From Caldanaerobius polysaccharolyticus DSM 13641 (GTDB lineage: Bacteria > Bacillota > Thermoanaerobacteria > Thermoanaerobacterales > Caldanaerobiaceae): a stretch of DNA of 64,000 bases. The position numbers were made by a program, and so were the translations under genes. The notes below the pieces were generated by a model. That model was not told the origin of the DNA, did no database searches, and was given only the letters and a program-made list of their open reading frames with translations. The stretch lies in assembly GCF_000427425.1 (NCBI RefSeq), contig NZ_KE386494.1, positions 190,476-254,475 of the forward strand, read 5' to 3'. Shown piece after piece: positions 40,387 to 48,639 of the stretch (its first letter is position 1; the number at the start of each line of letters is the position of its first letter).

Positions 40387-41421
40387 ATGTACGCTTTAAA
40401 AAGGCAATGGATAACAGTGCTGGTAGGATCTATGCTTATTATCGCATTTTTATACCTGCAAAGAGAAAGGATATACCCTGTATTATCTACAGATGTTCAT
40501 GCTACCATATCAGAGCAAGATGTAAATACCTACTTTCACATTTCTTCAACTCACAGAGGAGAAGCACTGCAAAAAATAGCGCTGACAACCATGAAAAACC
40601 TAAATATCGATTGGAATAAGGAAAAAATAAAAACTATTGTGAAAAAAGGGAGGATATTTGGAAACAAAGCCGATGACCTCATAGTGGCAATTTCCCTGCC
40701 GCCTGACAAAGGCTCTTTGTGCATCTATCGCAAAAATGGCAAAAGCTATGAATACTTTCAAGGGATAAACAACATCCTACCGATAAACGCCGTAGAGGTA
40801 ATTAACTTTGGCGATGAAGATAGATTTGTATATTTGGAAGAGGAACTGGATGAGAAAATGGGGGCATTTTATAAAACCACCCTGGCCGAAATGTACCAGA
40901 TCAGCGATAAAGGCGTAAAGTTGGTTTTTAGTGCCAATAAAGATTATGAAGCGGACTGGAGCGAAGCCTTTGACAGTAAAAACAATTCCACATGGTTGAA
41001 GTTAACGGAGAATTCGGATATAAAAATAACAGATAAAGGCAATTTAAGGATAATAGTTACAGCACAGCAAAAATTACTAAAATCCAATGCATCAGATTCT
41101 GTAAGCGCTCCTCAGGATGAAGATTACAAACTCGTAAAATCCAGAGCACTAAGTGAGGTATTTTACTGGGAACCTAAAATCTCAGCTTTTATAATGGGCA
41201 AAGCACTGGTGATCAACGATAACGCAATAACTTACAGCTACGATGGACTAAACTTCAATCCCAGCGGAAAATTGGCAAAAGGACAGGTGGTCAACATAGT
41301 AGACGACATGGAAGACAATATAGAAAGCCTTGTAAACGACAATAGCAATTATGTCATGGCCATTACGCAAGAGGGAAAAACCGTATATCTATTGAAAAAA
41401 GACATAAACATATTAAAATAA
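40387..41421 (+). CDS. unknown membrane-anchored protein
   Basis: 344 residues from ATG 40387 after GAGGTGG. One N-terminal membrane helix (about 9-24) and then an extracytoplasmic region of about 315 residues rich in Lys, Asp and Asn, with strand-like repeats (GSLCIYRKNGKSYEYFQGI; RFVYLEEEL) that suggest a beta-propeller-like or VCBS-like fold. The C-terminus (LAKGQVVNIVDDM...VYLLKKDINIL) looks SH3-like. I do not recognise a family. Monocistronic, opposite to the desulfurase. Confidence 0.75.
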   Translation: MYALKRQWITVLVGSMLIIAFLYLQRERIYPVLSTDVHATISEQDVNTYFHISSTHRGEALQKIALTTMKNLNIDWNKEKIKTIVKKGRIFGNKADDLIVAISLPPDKGSLCIYRKNGKSYEYFQGINNILPINAVEVINFGDEDRFVYLEEELDEKMGAFYKTTLAEMYQISDKGVKLVFSANKDYEADWSEAFDSKNNSTWLKLTENSDIKITDKGNLRIIVTAQQKLLKSNASDSVSAPQDEDYKLVKSRALSEVFYWEPKISAFIMGKALVINDNAITYSYDGLNFNPSGKLAKGQVVNIVDDMEDNIESLVNDNSNYVMAITQEGKTVYLLKKDINILK

Positions 41422-41456
41422 AGCTCTATAAGAAAACTTATAGAGCTTTATTTTAA
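41415..41456. terminator. bidirectional terminator, 18-bp perfect stem
   Basis: Bases 41415-41432 are the exact reverse complement of 41437-41454, loop AAAA. It lies between the unknown membrane protein and the converging NifU-like gene. Confidence 0.88.
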
Positions 41457-41465
41457 TGTCAATTA

Positions 41466-41687
41466 TCAAACAGAAACTACTTTTTTAACTTCAGGCACCC
41501 TTTCCTTTATGCTCCTCTCAATGCCCTGCTGAAGCGTCAACAGTGCAAAAGGGCAGCCTCCACATGCACCTGTAAGTTTTACTTTCACAACGCCATCCTC
41601 ATCTACATCCACCAGTTCCACATCACCGCCGTCTGCTTGAAGGGATGGCCTGATCAATTCCAAAACTTCTTGTACTTTCTCTTTCAT
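41466..41687 (-). CDS. NifU C-terminal-domain protein (Nfu)
   Basis: 73 residues from ATG 41687 (GGAGG nine bases upstream). [18 protein letters not shown] and the CxxC pair in GACGGCPFA mark an Nfu-type carrier for [4Fe-4S] clusters. Stand-alone, no other Fe-S assembly gene adjacent except the desulfurase 1.2 kb away. Fe-S hydrogenase subunits elsewhere in the window are possible clients. Confidence 0.92.
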   Translation of the reverse strand: MKEKVQEVLELIRPSLQADGGDVELVDVDEDGVVKVKLTGACGGCPFALLTLQQGIERSIKERVPEVKKVVSV

Positions 41688-41814
41688 ATAAGAAAGCCTC
41701 CTCTCTCTTATCGTAAATATATTATACCACATCCTCACTCAAAATAAAAGGAAACCTATTACGGGTATAAGGCGGAAGTCTTTTGCCAAACTAATTACCA
41801 GGAAATAAAAATTG

Positions 41815-41843
41815 TTGACAACGCCGTACGTATGATATAGAAT
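41815..41843 (+). promoter_or_regulatory. promoter of MgtE_N-CBS/NRAMP operon
   Basis: Consensus TTGACA (41815-41820), 17-base spacer, TAGAAT (41838-41843). It gives an untranslated leader of about 160 bases. Confidence 0.75.
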
Positions 41844-41849
41844 AATTTT

Positions 41850-42014
41850 GCCACGAATAGCTTAATTTTAGCCTTTAAGGAGTGTGTTTTTTAAATGGAC
41901 AGTAGTCCTTATTATCAACATTACTTAAATAAGGAAGGATGTATGTCCATTTTAATTATGTCCTGTCGCTAAAAAAGGCCATGCATCCTTCCGAAAAAAG
42001 GAGGATGCATTATG
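41850..42014 (+). ncRNA. structured leader, candidate translational RNA switch
   Basis: Three pairings are visible. (1) AAATGGACA (41893-41901) with TGTCCATTT (41944-41952), enclosing TCCTTATT (41906-41913) with AATAAGGA (41928-41935). (2) An anti-sequestor GGAAGGATGTATG (41933-41945) with CATGCATCCTTCC (41980-41992), 13 pairs with one G-U. (3) A sequestor ATGCATCCTTC (41981-41991) with the region 42000-42010, 11 pairs with one G-U, burying the GGAGG ribosome site one base before ATG 42012. Pairings 2 and 3 exclude each other. It does not match the M-box, yybP-ykoY or NiCo consensus as I know them. Confidence 0.6.
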
Positions 42015-43262
42015 CCAATCATGAGCCTTTACCTGAGCAGGGTGCTCGGGAACAAAATCTATTCTCGTGAAAGGGAAGTACTGGGAAAGCTCCTGGACAT
42101 AGGAGTCTCTTCTGAAATTCAGCACCCCATTGCATTGGCGGTAAAAGTTAAGACAGTTTCTGGAATTAAATATTTTAAATGGAATAATTTTAAAATAACT
42201 AAAAAACACGGTCAATACGAGATTTCCTGCACAAAACCGATAGAAATTAAAAATACAGAAAACTTACTGTTCTTAGCAAAGTACGTGCTGGACAAACAGA
42301 TCATAGATATCAACGGGAGAAAAGTGGTCAGAGTTAACGACGTGCGCCTGGTCCTTTTAGAGTCAGGCCTTTATGCCATTGCTGTAGACATCGGCATAGA
42401 AGGCCTTCTGAGGCGCCTGGGTCTGGCCAAACCCCTTAAGAGATTATTGAAGAAGTTTAACATAAATATTTCCAGTAAATTTATACTATGGGAAGATATT
42501 GAAACAATTCCTCAAGCCAACGAGAATATCATGCTATCAAAAACCCACCAAAAGCTATCTACACTGCATCCATCAGATCTAGCTGACATCATCGAAGAAT
42601 TGGACATTAAATCAGGCATGGCGATATTTTCTAGCCTCGACAGGTCTCGAGCTGCCGACGTGCTGGAAGAAATGGAATCAGATACTCAGAGGAATATTTT
42701 AAACACTCTTTCAGCGGAAAAAGCCGCTGATATACTGGAAGAAATGTCCCCTGATGAAGTGGCAGATATCCTGGACGACTTAAATGAAGACAGGGTAGAA
42801 GAACTGCTCAACGAGATGGAAAATACCGTGTCCACGGAAATAAGGGAACTCATGGAATACCCGGAGTACACCGTGGGAAGCCTTATGACCACCGATTATA
42901 TATCATTTAAACACACGTTGACCGCTGAAGAGACTATACAGGAACTCAGGCGAATTAAACCAGAAGAAGATACCATTTATTACCTCTACGTAGTTGATAG
43001 CAAAAACAGACTGATAGGTGTTGTATCCCTAAGAGATCTGGTGATATCAGAGCCCGATGTGCCACTGGAAAAGATAATGAACACAGACGTGATATACGTA
43101 TACGACATGGACCCCATAAGCTCTCTCATTAAAACCGTGTCTAAATACAGTCTTATGGCCATTCCAGTAGTAGATAAGAATATGGAATTATTGGGTACCG
43201 TAATAATAAATGACATCATATACGAGCTTATGAAAAGCAGGAAAAACTACGTAAGGAGGTAA
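42012..43262 (+). CDS. MgtE N-terminal domain and CBS-domain protein without transporter domain
   Basis: 416 residues: a PRC-barrel-like N-terminal half (about 10-150), a MgtE_N superhelix (about 185-285; LHPSDLADIIEELD, EEMSPDEVADILDDLNEDRVEELL), and a CBS pair (about 290-410). The membrane part of MgtE is missing. CBS and MgtE_N domains bind Mg2+ or nucleotides and gate the channel in MgtE, so this protein may regulate the NRAMP-like transporter encoded six bases downstream. Translation start is buried in the leader hairpin. Confidence 0.9.
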   Translation: MPIMSLYLSRVLGNKIYSREREVLGKLLDIGVSSEIQHPIALAVKVKTVSGIKYFKWNNFKITKKHGQYEISCTKPIEIKNTENLLFLAKYVLDKQIIDINGRKVVRVNDVRLVLLESGLYAIAVDIGIEGLLRRLGLAKPLKRLLKKFNINISSKFILWEDIETIPQANENIMLSKTHQKLSTLHPSDLADIIEELDIKSGMAIFSSLDRSRAADVLEEMESDTQRNILNTLSAEKAADILEEMSPDEVADILDDLNEDRVEELLNEMENTVSTEIRELMEYPEYTVGSLMTTDYISFKHTLTAEETIQELRRIKPEEDTIYYLYVVDSKNRLIGVVSLRDLVISEPDVPLEKIMNTDVIYVYDMDPISSLIKTVSKYSLMAIPVVDKNMELLGTVIINDIIYELMKSRKNYVRR

Positions 43263-43267
43263 TAAAG

Positions 43268-44509
43268 ATGAAAGCAAAGAGAAAAAACTGGTTGACCAAT
43301 ATGCTTATTTTTTTATCGATATTAGGCCCTGGAATAATAGCAGGCAGTGTGGACAACGATGCCGGGGGAATAACTACGTACTCGGTTGCAGGGGCAGCAT
43401 ATGGATACAACCTATTGTGGACATTACTCCCATCATTTATCGTTCTGATCGTAATACAGGAGATGAACGCCCGAATGGGAATCGTCACCGGTAAGGGACT
43501 TGCTGACCTCATAAGGGAAAATTTCGGCGTGAAAATAACTTTTTTTATATTTCTAGGTTTACTCATTGCTGACATCGGAAATACAGCCACAGAATTTGCG
43601 GGAATAGCGGGTAGCATGGAGATCTTTGGTATAAATAAGTACGTTATCGTGCCCCTTGTAGCTATAGGTGTGTGGCTTCTCATCGTTAAAGGCAATTACA
43701 AAATAGCCGAAAAAGTATTTTTGCTTTTTAGTATATTTTTGCTGTCTTATATAATCTCTGCGCTTATGGCAAAACCGGATTGGAAAAGCATAGGCATGGC
43801 TATAGTGAGACCATCTGTAGAAATAAGTCCCAATTATTTAAGCATGGTCATAGGTATGGTGGGTACCACTATAGCTCCGTGGATGCAATTTTACATGCAG
43901 TCATCAGTCATCGAAAAGGGGATTAAGGTAGAAGATTACAGGTATACCCTCTGGGATGTCATAATAGGATGCATTGCGACGGTATTGGTGGCCTTTTTTA
44001 TCGTAGTAGCCTGTGCGTCCACGTTGCACATAAATGGAATAAAAATTGAAGAAGCCAAAGATGCGGCTATGGCCTTAAAGCCGTTAGCCGGAACACTGGC
44101 TTCACAGGTCTTCGCATTTGGGCTCTTTATCGCTTCAGTTTTCTCTGCAGCCATATTGCCAGTAGCTACCGCCTTTTACATATGCGAGGCCTTTGGTTTT
44201 GAAGCCGGAATCGATAAAAAATTAAGCGAAGCCCCTCAGTTTTACACGCTTTTTACAGTCATCATAGTAATCGCGGTAGCCATTATCCTCATACCCCATG
44301 CGCCATTGATAACCATTACTATATGGACTCAGGTCTTAAATGGAATTTTGTTGCCTGTGGTCTTGATATCGATGATGTTGTTGGTCAATAACAAAGAAAT
44401 AATGGGCAAATACGTAAATACCCCACTGAAAAACGCCATAGGCTGGGTTACCACTGTAGTCCTAATAGCGCTCACGCTTACGCTGTTTGTCTTTTCTCTG
44501 ATAAAATAA
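43268..44509 (+). CDS. NRAMP-family divalent metal transporter, NRMT-like
   Basis: 413 residues, about 11 membrane helices. In helix 1 the DPGN metal motif reads DAGG (SVDNDAGGITTYS), and in helix 6 the conserved Met of MPH is Ala (TTIAPWMQF). Loss of this methionine is known in NRAMP-related Mg2+ transporters, so Mg2+ rather than Mn2+ or Fe2+ is a reasonable substrate. ATG after AAGGAGG, coupled to the MgtE_N-CBS gene. DUF3006 gene follows. Confidence 0.88.
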   Translation: MKAKRKNWLTNMLIFLSILGPGIIAGSVDNDAGGITTYSVAGAAYGYNLLWTLLPSFIVLIVIQEMNARMGIVTGKGLADLIRENFGVKITFFIFLGLLIADIGNTATEFAGIAGSMEIFGINKYVIVPLVAIGVWLLIVKGNYKIAEKVFLLFSIFLLSYIISALMAKPDWKSIGMAIVRPSVEISPNYLSMVIGMVGTTIAPWMQFYMQSSVIEKGIKVEDYRYTLWDVIIGCIATVLVAFFIVVACASTLHINGIKIEEAKDAAMALKPLAGTLASQVFAFGLFIASVFSAAILPVATAFYICEAFGFEAGIDKKLSEAPQFYTLFTVIIVIAVAIILIPHAPLITITIWTQVLNGILLPVVLISMMLLVNNKEIMGKYVNTPLKNAIGWVTTVVLIALTLTLFVFSLIK

Positions 44510-44531
44510 ACAGTAGAGAGGATGGTGGAAT

Positions 44532-44747
44532 ATGGGTTTTGGCGTCATCGATAGATTTGAAGGCGATATGGCTGTAATTGAAACAGAAGGCAAAACGGTT
44601 ATAGTAAAGCGACATCTCCTACCTCCTGACGCAAGAGAAGGAGATGTCGTAGACATGAGCTCCATGAAAATCGACCGCAACAAAACGCGGAATAGGAAAA
44701 ACAAGATCAATCGGCTTATGAGAGATGTATGGGAAGACAGCGACTAA
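44532..44747 (+). CDS. DUF3006 family small protein
   Basis: 71 residues beginning GFGVIDRFEGDMAVIETEG, which is the DUF3006 signature, with a basic C-terminus (KIDRNKTRNRKNKINRLM). Function unknown. It lies 22 bases after the transporter and its end overlaps the converging FtsH-like gene by four bases. Confidence 0.8.
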   Translation: MGFGVIDRFEGDMAVIETEGKTVIVKRHLLPPDAREGDVVDMSSMKIDRNKTRNRKNKINRLMRDVWEDSD

Positions 44748-46213
44748 AAGCTAGAGTTCAATATACTCCTCAGCTCTTCCCCCGAAATCGTCTCTTTTTC
44801 CCTTAACACATCGACTACTTTGTGTATCACAAAGTGATTGTCGATGAGCAACTCCGTAGTCTTTTTTTCCAGGCGACTTATTATATTGGTCACCTCGTCA
44901 TTGACCTTTTTAGGCGAAATGTCATCTTTGCTTATTATTCCCAGCGATGACAGCCCTGAGAAGATTATTTCTTTTGCCAGCTCTACCGCTTTTTCAAAAT
45001 CATTGCTGGCACCCGTGCTCTTATTGCCTAATATGACTTTTTCCGCGGCAGAACCTGCGAGGCACACCATTATCTGATTTTCCAGCTGTTCTCTCGTGTA
45101 AATGTACCTGTCCTCTTCCAGGGACTGCCGCAAAAAGCCCATGGCGTTACCTCTGGGGACAATAGTGAGATTAGCCACGCTCCCTCTTTCCAACATCTCG
45201 CTAACTATGGCATGGCCTGCTTCGTGAACGGCTATCCTGTAAAGCTCTTCTGAACTAGGCTTTTTGTCGATTTTCTCGCCCAGAATAACTTTGTCGATAG
45301 CCTGAAGAAAATCCTTCTGGGTTATCTTATCGCTTTTATTTCTCATGGCGTTTATAGCCGCTTCATTGGCCAGGCTTTCCAGGTGAGCCCCAGAAAAGCC
45401 AAAGGTCTCCCTCGCTATCGCATCAAGGTCTACATCGTCAGCCAAAGGTTTATTTTTTACGTGTATTTTTAATATCTGAAGTCTGCCCTCCTTATCAGGT
45501 AAATCAACTTTTACCTGTCTGTCAAACCTTCCGGGCCTCAAAAGTGCAGGGTCCAGCATATCTGGCCTGTTAGTAGCGGCCAAAACCAATATCTTGACGT
45601 CATCGTCTGCATTTATTCCGTCCATCTCCACCAACAGCTGGTTGAGCGTCTGGTCATATTCCATGTGACTTTCATGGGTACCTCGCCTGGCGCCTAATAT
45701 GTCGATTTCGTCGATGAATATAATGGCGCTCTTTTTGTTTTCGGCCTTGGCCCTATCCCTGGCACTTTGAAACAGCTTTCTCACTCGCTGAGCACCCACC
45801 CCAGCGTAAACCTCTATAAACTCACTACCAGACGTAGCTATAAAAACTGAATCGGTGTAATTAGCTGCTGCTTTCGCCAGCAACGTTTTACCAGTGCCAG
45901 GAGGCCCTGTAAGCAACAAACCCTTTAACGGCCTTATCCCCATTTTCTCAATCTTGTCGCTGTCCAGTATAAAGTCAAGGGCTTCTTTCAACTCGGATAT
46001 AGCAGTGCTTTGCCCGCCAATGCAGGAAAAATCCTCTTGAGGAACCCTTACCAGAGTGCCAAACCCGTGGGTTTTAAGCAATCCCTGATTTACCATAAAT
46101 TTGTAAAATATATAAAGCAAACCTCCCACAAAGATCAAGGGAAATATATTTACGCTCATAAAGTACGCAAAAACCACCACCGCTATTGCAATACCCAAAT
46201 ACACTTCCTTCAA
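44744..46213 (-). CDS. FtsH-like AAA metalloprotease lacking extracytoplasmic domain
   Basis: 489 residues. Two membrane helices near 4-20 and 22-43 are separated by only a few residues, so the usual extracytoplasmic domain is absent. The AAA module has GPPGTGKT, IIFIDEID, the pore loop YAGVG and ATNRPDMLDPALLRPGRFDR. The zinc site is HEAGH, with the third ligand likely the Asp of TGASNDFEKA. It should degrade membrane or cytosolic proteins. TTG start seven bases after AAGGGGG. It follows a membrane-anchored unknown gene by 14 bases. Confidence 0.9.
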   Translation of the reverse strand: MKEVYLGIAIAVVVFAYFMSVNIFPLIFVGGLLYIFYKFMVNQGLLKTHGFGTLVRVPQEDFSCIGGQSTAISELKEALDFILDSDKIEKMGIRPLKGLLLTGPPGTGKTLLAKAAANYTDSVFIATSGSEFIEVYAGVGAQRVRKLFQSARDRAKAENKKSAIIFIDEIDILGARRGTHESHMEYDQTLNQLLVEMDGINADDDVKILVLAATNRPDMLDPALLRPGRFDRQVKVDLPDKEGRLQILKIHVKNKPLADDVDLDAIARETFGFSGAHLESLANEAAINAMRNKSDKITQKDFLQAIDKVILGEKIDKKPSSEELYRIAVHEAGHAIVSEMLERGSVANLTIVPRGNAMGFLRQSLEEDRYIYTREQLENQIMVCLAGSAAEKVILGNKSTGASNDFEKAVELAKEIIFSGLSSLGIISKDDISPKKVNDEVTNIISRLEKKTTELLIDNHFVIHKVVDVLREKETISGEELRSILNSSF

Positions 46214-46227
46214 TTTCTGTTCCCCCT

Positions 46228-46752
46228 TTAAGGTGCACCTGTCTTTTGAGTCTGCCGTGGGACAATTTCATAAAGATATTTGCTGCCTTTTATCAATTGC
46301 ACGTATACATTATAATCATCTACAAAAATCTTATAACTGTCAAGGTTATTATTTGCCAGTTCTTTATCCACTTCTCTTTTCATATCTAAAAAATTACCCT
46401 CAACTGCCGCTTCGTAAATAGCAAAGTGAATGCCGTAATAAATGTTCTCCAAGACAGAATCCCTATTGTCTACAACTTTTATATTATATTTCCCATAGCG
46501 GGCCTTGATTACATCTCGTGCTTTTGTATACACATCTTTAAAATTGCTTACCTTTCCGATTTTAACCCATACAGTATAACTGTCACCGGACTTCTCTATA
46601 CTCGCATCCAAAACGCCGTGGATCTGTTTCACATCCTCAATGGTCCTATTATTGTACACACCTTGGTACGCTTTAAAACCACCTGCCAAAATTAACAAAG
46701 TGAGCACAAAAGATAAGACGGCATTTTTATACCTTCTTGCGCCAGGAATCAA
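46228..46752 (-). CDS. unknown single-helix membrane protein upstream of FtsH-like protease
   Basis: 174 residues from TTG 46752 (AGGTGG seven bases upstream). One helix (about 11-27) and an extracytoplasmic domain of about 145 residues with alternating strands and helices (GDSYTVWVKIGKV, DSYKIFVDDYNVYVQLI). No recognised family. Tight linkage to the protease suggests a partner or substrate adaptor, an inference. Confidence 0.72.
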   Translation of the reverse strand: MIPGARRYKNAVLSFVLTLLILAGGFKAYQGVYNNRTIEDVKQIHGVLDASIEKSGDSYTVWVKIGKVSNFKDVYTKARDVIKARYGKYNIKVVDNRDSVLENIYYGIHFAIYEAAVEGNFLDMKREVDKELANNNLDSYKIFVDDYNVYVQLIKGSKYLYEIVPRQTQKTGAP

Positions 46753-46819
46753 ATTACCACCACCTGCATAAACACATGATATATGACATTATATCATAAT
46801 TTATATATACATTCAATAA

Positions 46820-46856
46820 AAAAAAACAGGCCTGTAGCAGACAGCCTGTTTTTTTA
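46820..46856 (-). terminator. terminator of hydrogenase operon
   Basis: AAAACAGGC (46823-46831) pairs with GCCTGTTTT (46844-46852) over a 12-base loop, with T/A runs on both sides. Confidence 0.85.
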
Positions 46857-46870
46857 AGATATTATAGATT

Positions 46871-48619
46871 TTACTTTACATTGTAAAGCTTTCTCTCTTT
46901 ATACTTCGTGTGCAACAGTTCATGGGACCTGTGCCCCAGAGGCTCTTTTAAGTATTCCTCGTATAATACCACTATTTGAGGATTCTTATGGGATTTTCTT
47001 ATTGGAAGGTTTTTATCTTCCTCATATATAGCTTTGGCTCTAAGCGCCCTCACATCCACTTCCCTCTGCATCTTAGAAGACACAATAGGCTGACCGCCTC
47101 CATTGATGCATCCACCAGGGCAGCCCATGACTTCGATAAAGTGGTAATTAGCCTCTCCTGCTTTTACCTTATCCAGCAACTTTCTGGCGTTGCCTGTGCC
47201 GTTGACCACTGCTAATCTAAGTTCAAAATCCCCTATCCTCACGGTAGCCTCTCTGACGCCCTCCAAGCCTCTCACATCGGTGTACTCAAACTCATGTAAA
47301 TCTTTTCCTTCCACAATATCTGCCACCGTTCTCAGCGCTGCTTCCATAACCCCTCCGGTGACTCCAAATATAGCTCCAGCACCTGTAGCTTCTCCCAGAG
47401 GATCGTCAAATTCTTCATCTTCCAGCCTGTTAAAGTTTATATTGGCTTCTTTTATCATCCTGGCTAATTCTCTTGTGGTCAGTACAGCGTCTACATCTCT
47501 CAATCCATCATGTTCCATCTCCGGCCTGTCGATCTCAAACTTCTTTGCGGTACATGGCATTATAGACACCACGTATATCTTTGACGGATCTATGCCCATT
47601 TTCTCAGCGTAATAACTTTTGATTATAGCACCCAGCATCTGATGAGGCGATTTGCACGTTGAGAGATTGTCCAGGAATTCAGGATAATAGTGCTCGCAGA
47701 ATTTTACCCAACCAGGGCTGCAGGATGTAATCATGGGGAGCTTGCCACCGTTTTTAAGCCTGTGCAGCAACTCGTTGCCTTCTTCCATGATAGTCAGGTC
47801 TGCGCCAAAGTTGGTATCAAAAACTTTATCAAATCCCAATCTCTTTAAGGCCGCTACCATCTTGCCGGTAACCCTGGTCCCAATGGGCATTCCAAATTCC
47901 TCTCCTAATGCCACCCTCACTGCAGGAGCTGTTTGAGCGACCACGTATTTTTCAGGATCTGCCAGCGCCTCCCATACCCTGGCGGTATGATCTTTCTCAT
48001 AAAGAGCACCCGTAGGACATGAAATCACACACTGACCGCAATTGATGCACGGGGAATCCGCCAGGCTCATGCCGTATATAGGGGACACCACCGACCTAAA
48101 ACCCCTCTCGTTTACCCCAATGGCGTTAACGGTCTGAACATTGGAGCACATGGATACGCATCTGCGGCATAACACGCACTTATTGGAATTTCTGACGATG
48201 GAGGCGGATAAATCATCTATTTCACTTTGGTGCCTGGCTCCTTCAAATCTTAACTCAGAAATATTAAACTCATTTGCCAGCGCTTGAAGTTCACAATTGC
48301 CGTTTCTTATACAGGTTAAACAGCTTCTGTCGTGATCTGAAAGTATAAGCTCTAGCGTCGCCTTTCTGGCCTCTCTAACCACAGGCGTATTGGTCCTAAC
48401 CACCATGCCATCGGAAACCGGGGCAACACAGGACGCTTGAAGTGCCTTTGCGCCTTGTACCTCCACCACGCATATCCTGCAGGCGCCGATTTCATTTATT
48501 CCCTTTAGATAACATAGCGTAGGTATGTCAACACCAGCCTCTTTCGCAGCCTGCAATATAGTGTAATTCTTAGGCACTTCCACTTTTACCCCATCTATAG
48601 TAACACTAACCTTATCCAT
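46871..48619 (-). CDS. hydA: [FeFe]-hydrogenase catalytic subunit of HydABC/Hnd complex
   Basis: 582 residues: N-terminal [2Fe-2S] domain, His-Cys3 cluster (HDRSCLTCIRNGNC), two [4Fe-4S] clusters (CVLCRRCVSMC, CINCGQCVISCP) and the H-cluster domain with L1 TSCSPGWVKFCE, L2 MPCTAKKFE and L3 MGCPGGCINGGGQP, followed by the small-subunit-like tail. It evolves H2 with electrons from NADH and reduced ferredoxin by bifurcation. The proton-transfer Cys of L1 is present. ATG after GGAGGAG; 20 bases after hydB. Confidence 0.97.
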   Translation of the reverse strand: MDKVSVTIDGVKVEVPKNYTILQAAKEAGVDIPTLCYLKGINEIGACRICVVEVQGAKALQASCVAPVSDGMVVRTNTPVVREARKATLELILSDHDRSCLTCIRNGNCELQALANEFNISELRFEGARHQSEIDDLSASIVRNSNKCVLCRRCVSMCSNVQTVNAIGVNERGFRSVVSPIYGMSLADSPCINCGQCVISCPTGALYEKDHTARVWEALADPEKYVVAQTAPAVRVALGEEFGMPIGTRVTGKMVAALKRLGFDKVFDTNFGADLTIMEEGNELLHRLKNGGKLPMITSCSPGWVKFCEHYYPEFLDNLSTCKSPHQMLGAIIKSYYAEKMGIDPSKIYVVSIMPCTAKKFEIDRPEMEHDGLRDVDAVLTTRELARMIKEANINFNRLEDEEFDDPLGEATGAGAIFGVTGGVMEAALRTVADIVEGKDLHEFEYTDVRGLEGVREATVRIGDFELRLAVVNGTGNARKLLDKVKAGEANYHFIEVMGCPGGCINGGGQPIVSSKMQREVDVRALRAKAIYEEDKNLPIRKSHKNPQIVVLYEEYLKEPLGHRSHELLHTKYKERKLYNVK

Positions 48620-48639
48620 TTCTTCACTCCTCCTCCCGT

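Noticed and set aside
41850-42011. M-box or yybP-ykoY riboswitch before the metal transport operon
   Set aside because: The conserved cores of these families are not visible to me; only the stem pairs described are. A covariance-model search would decide.
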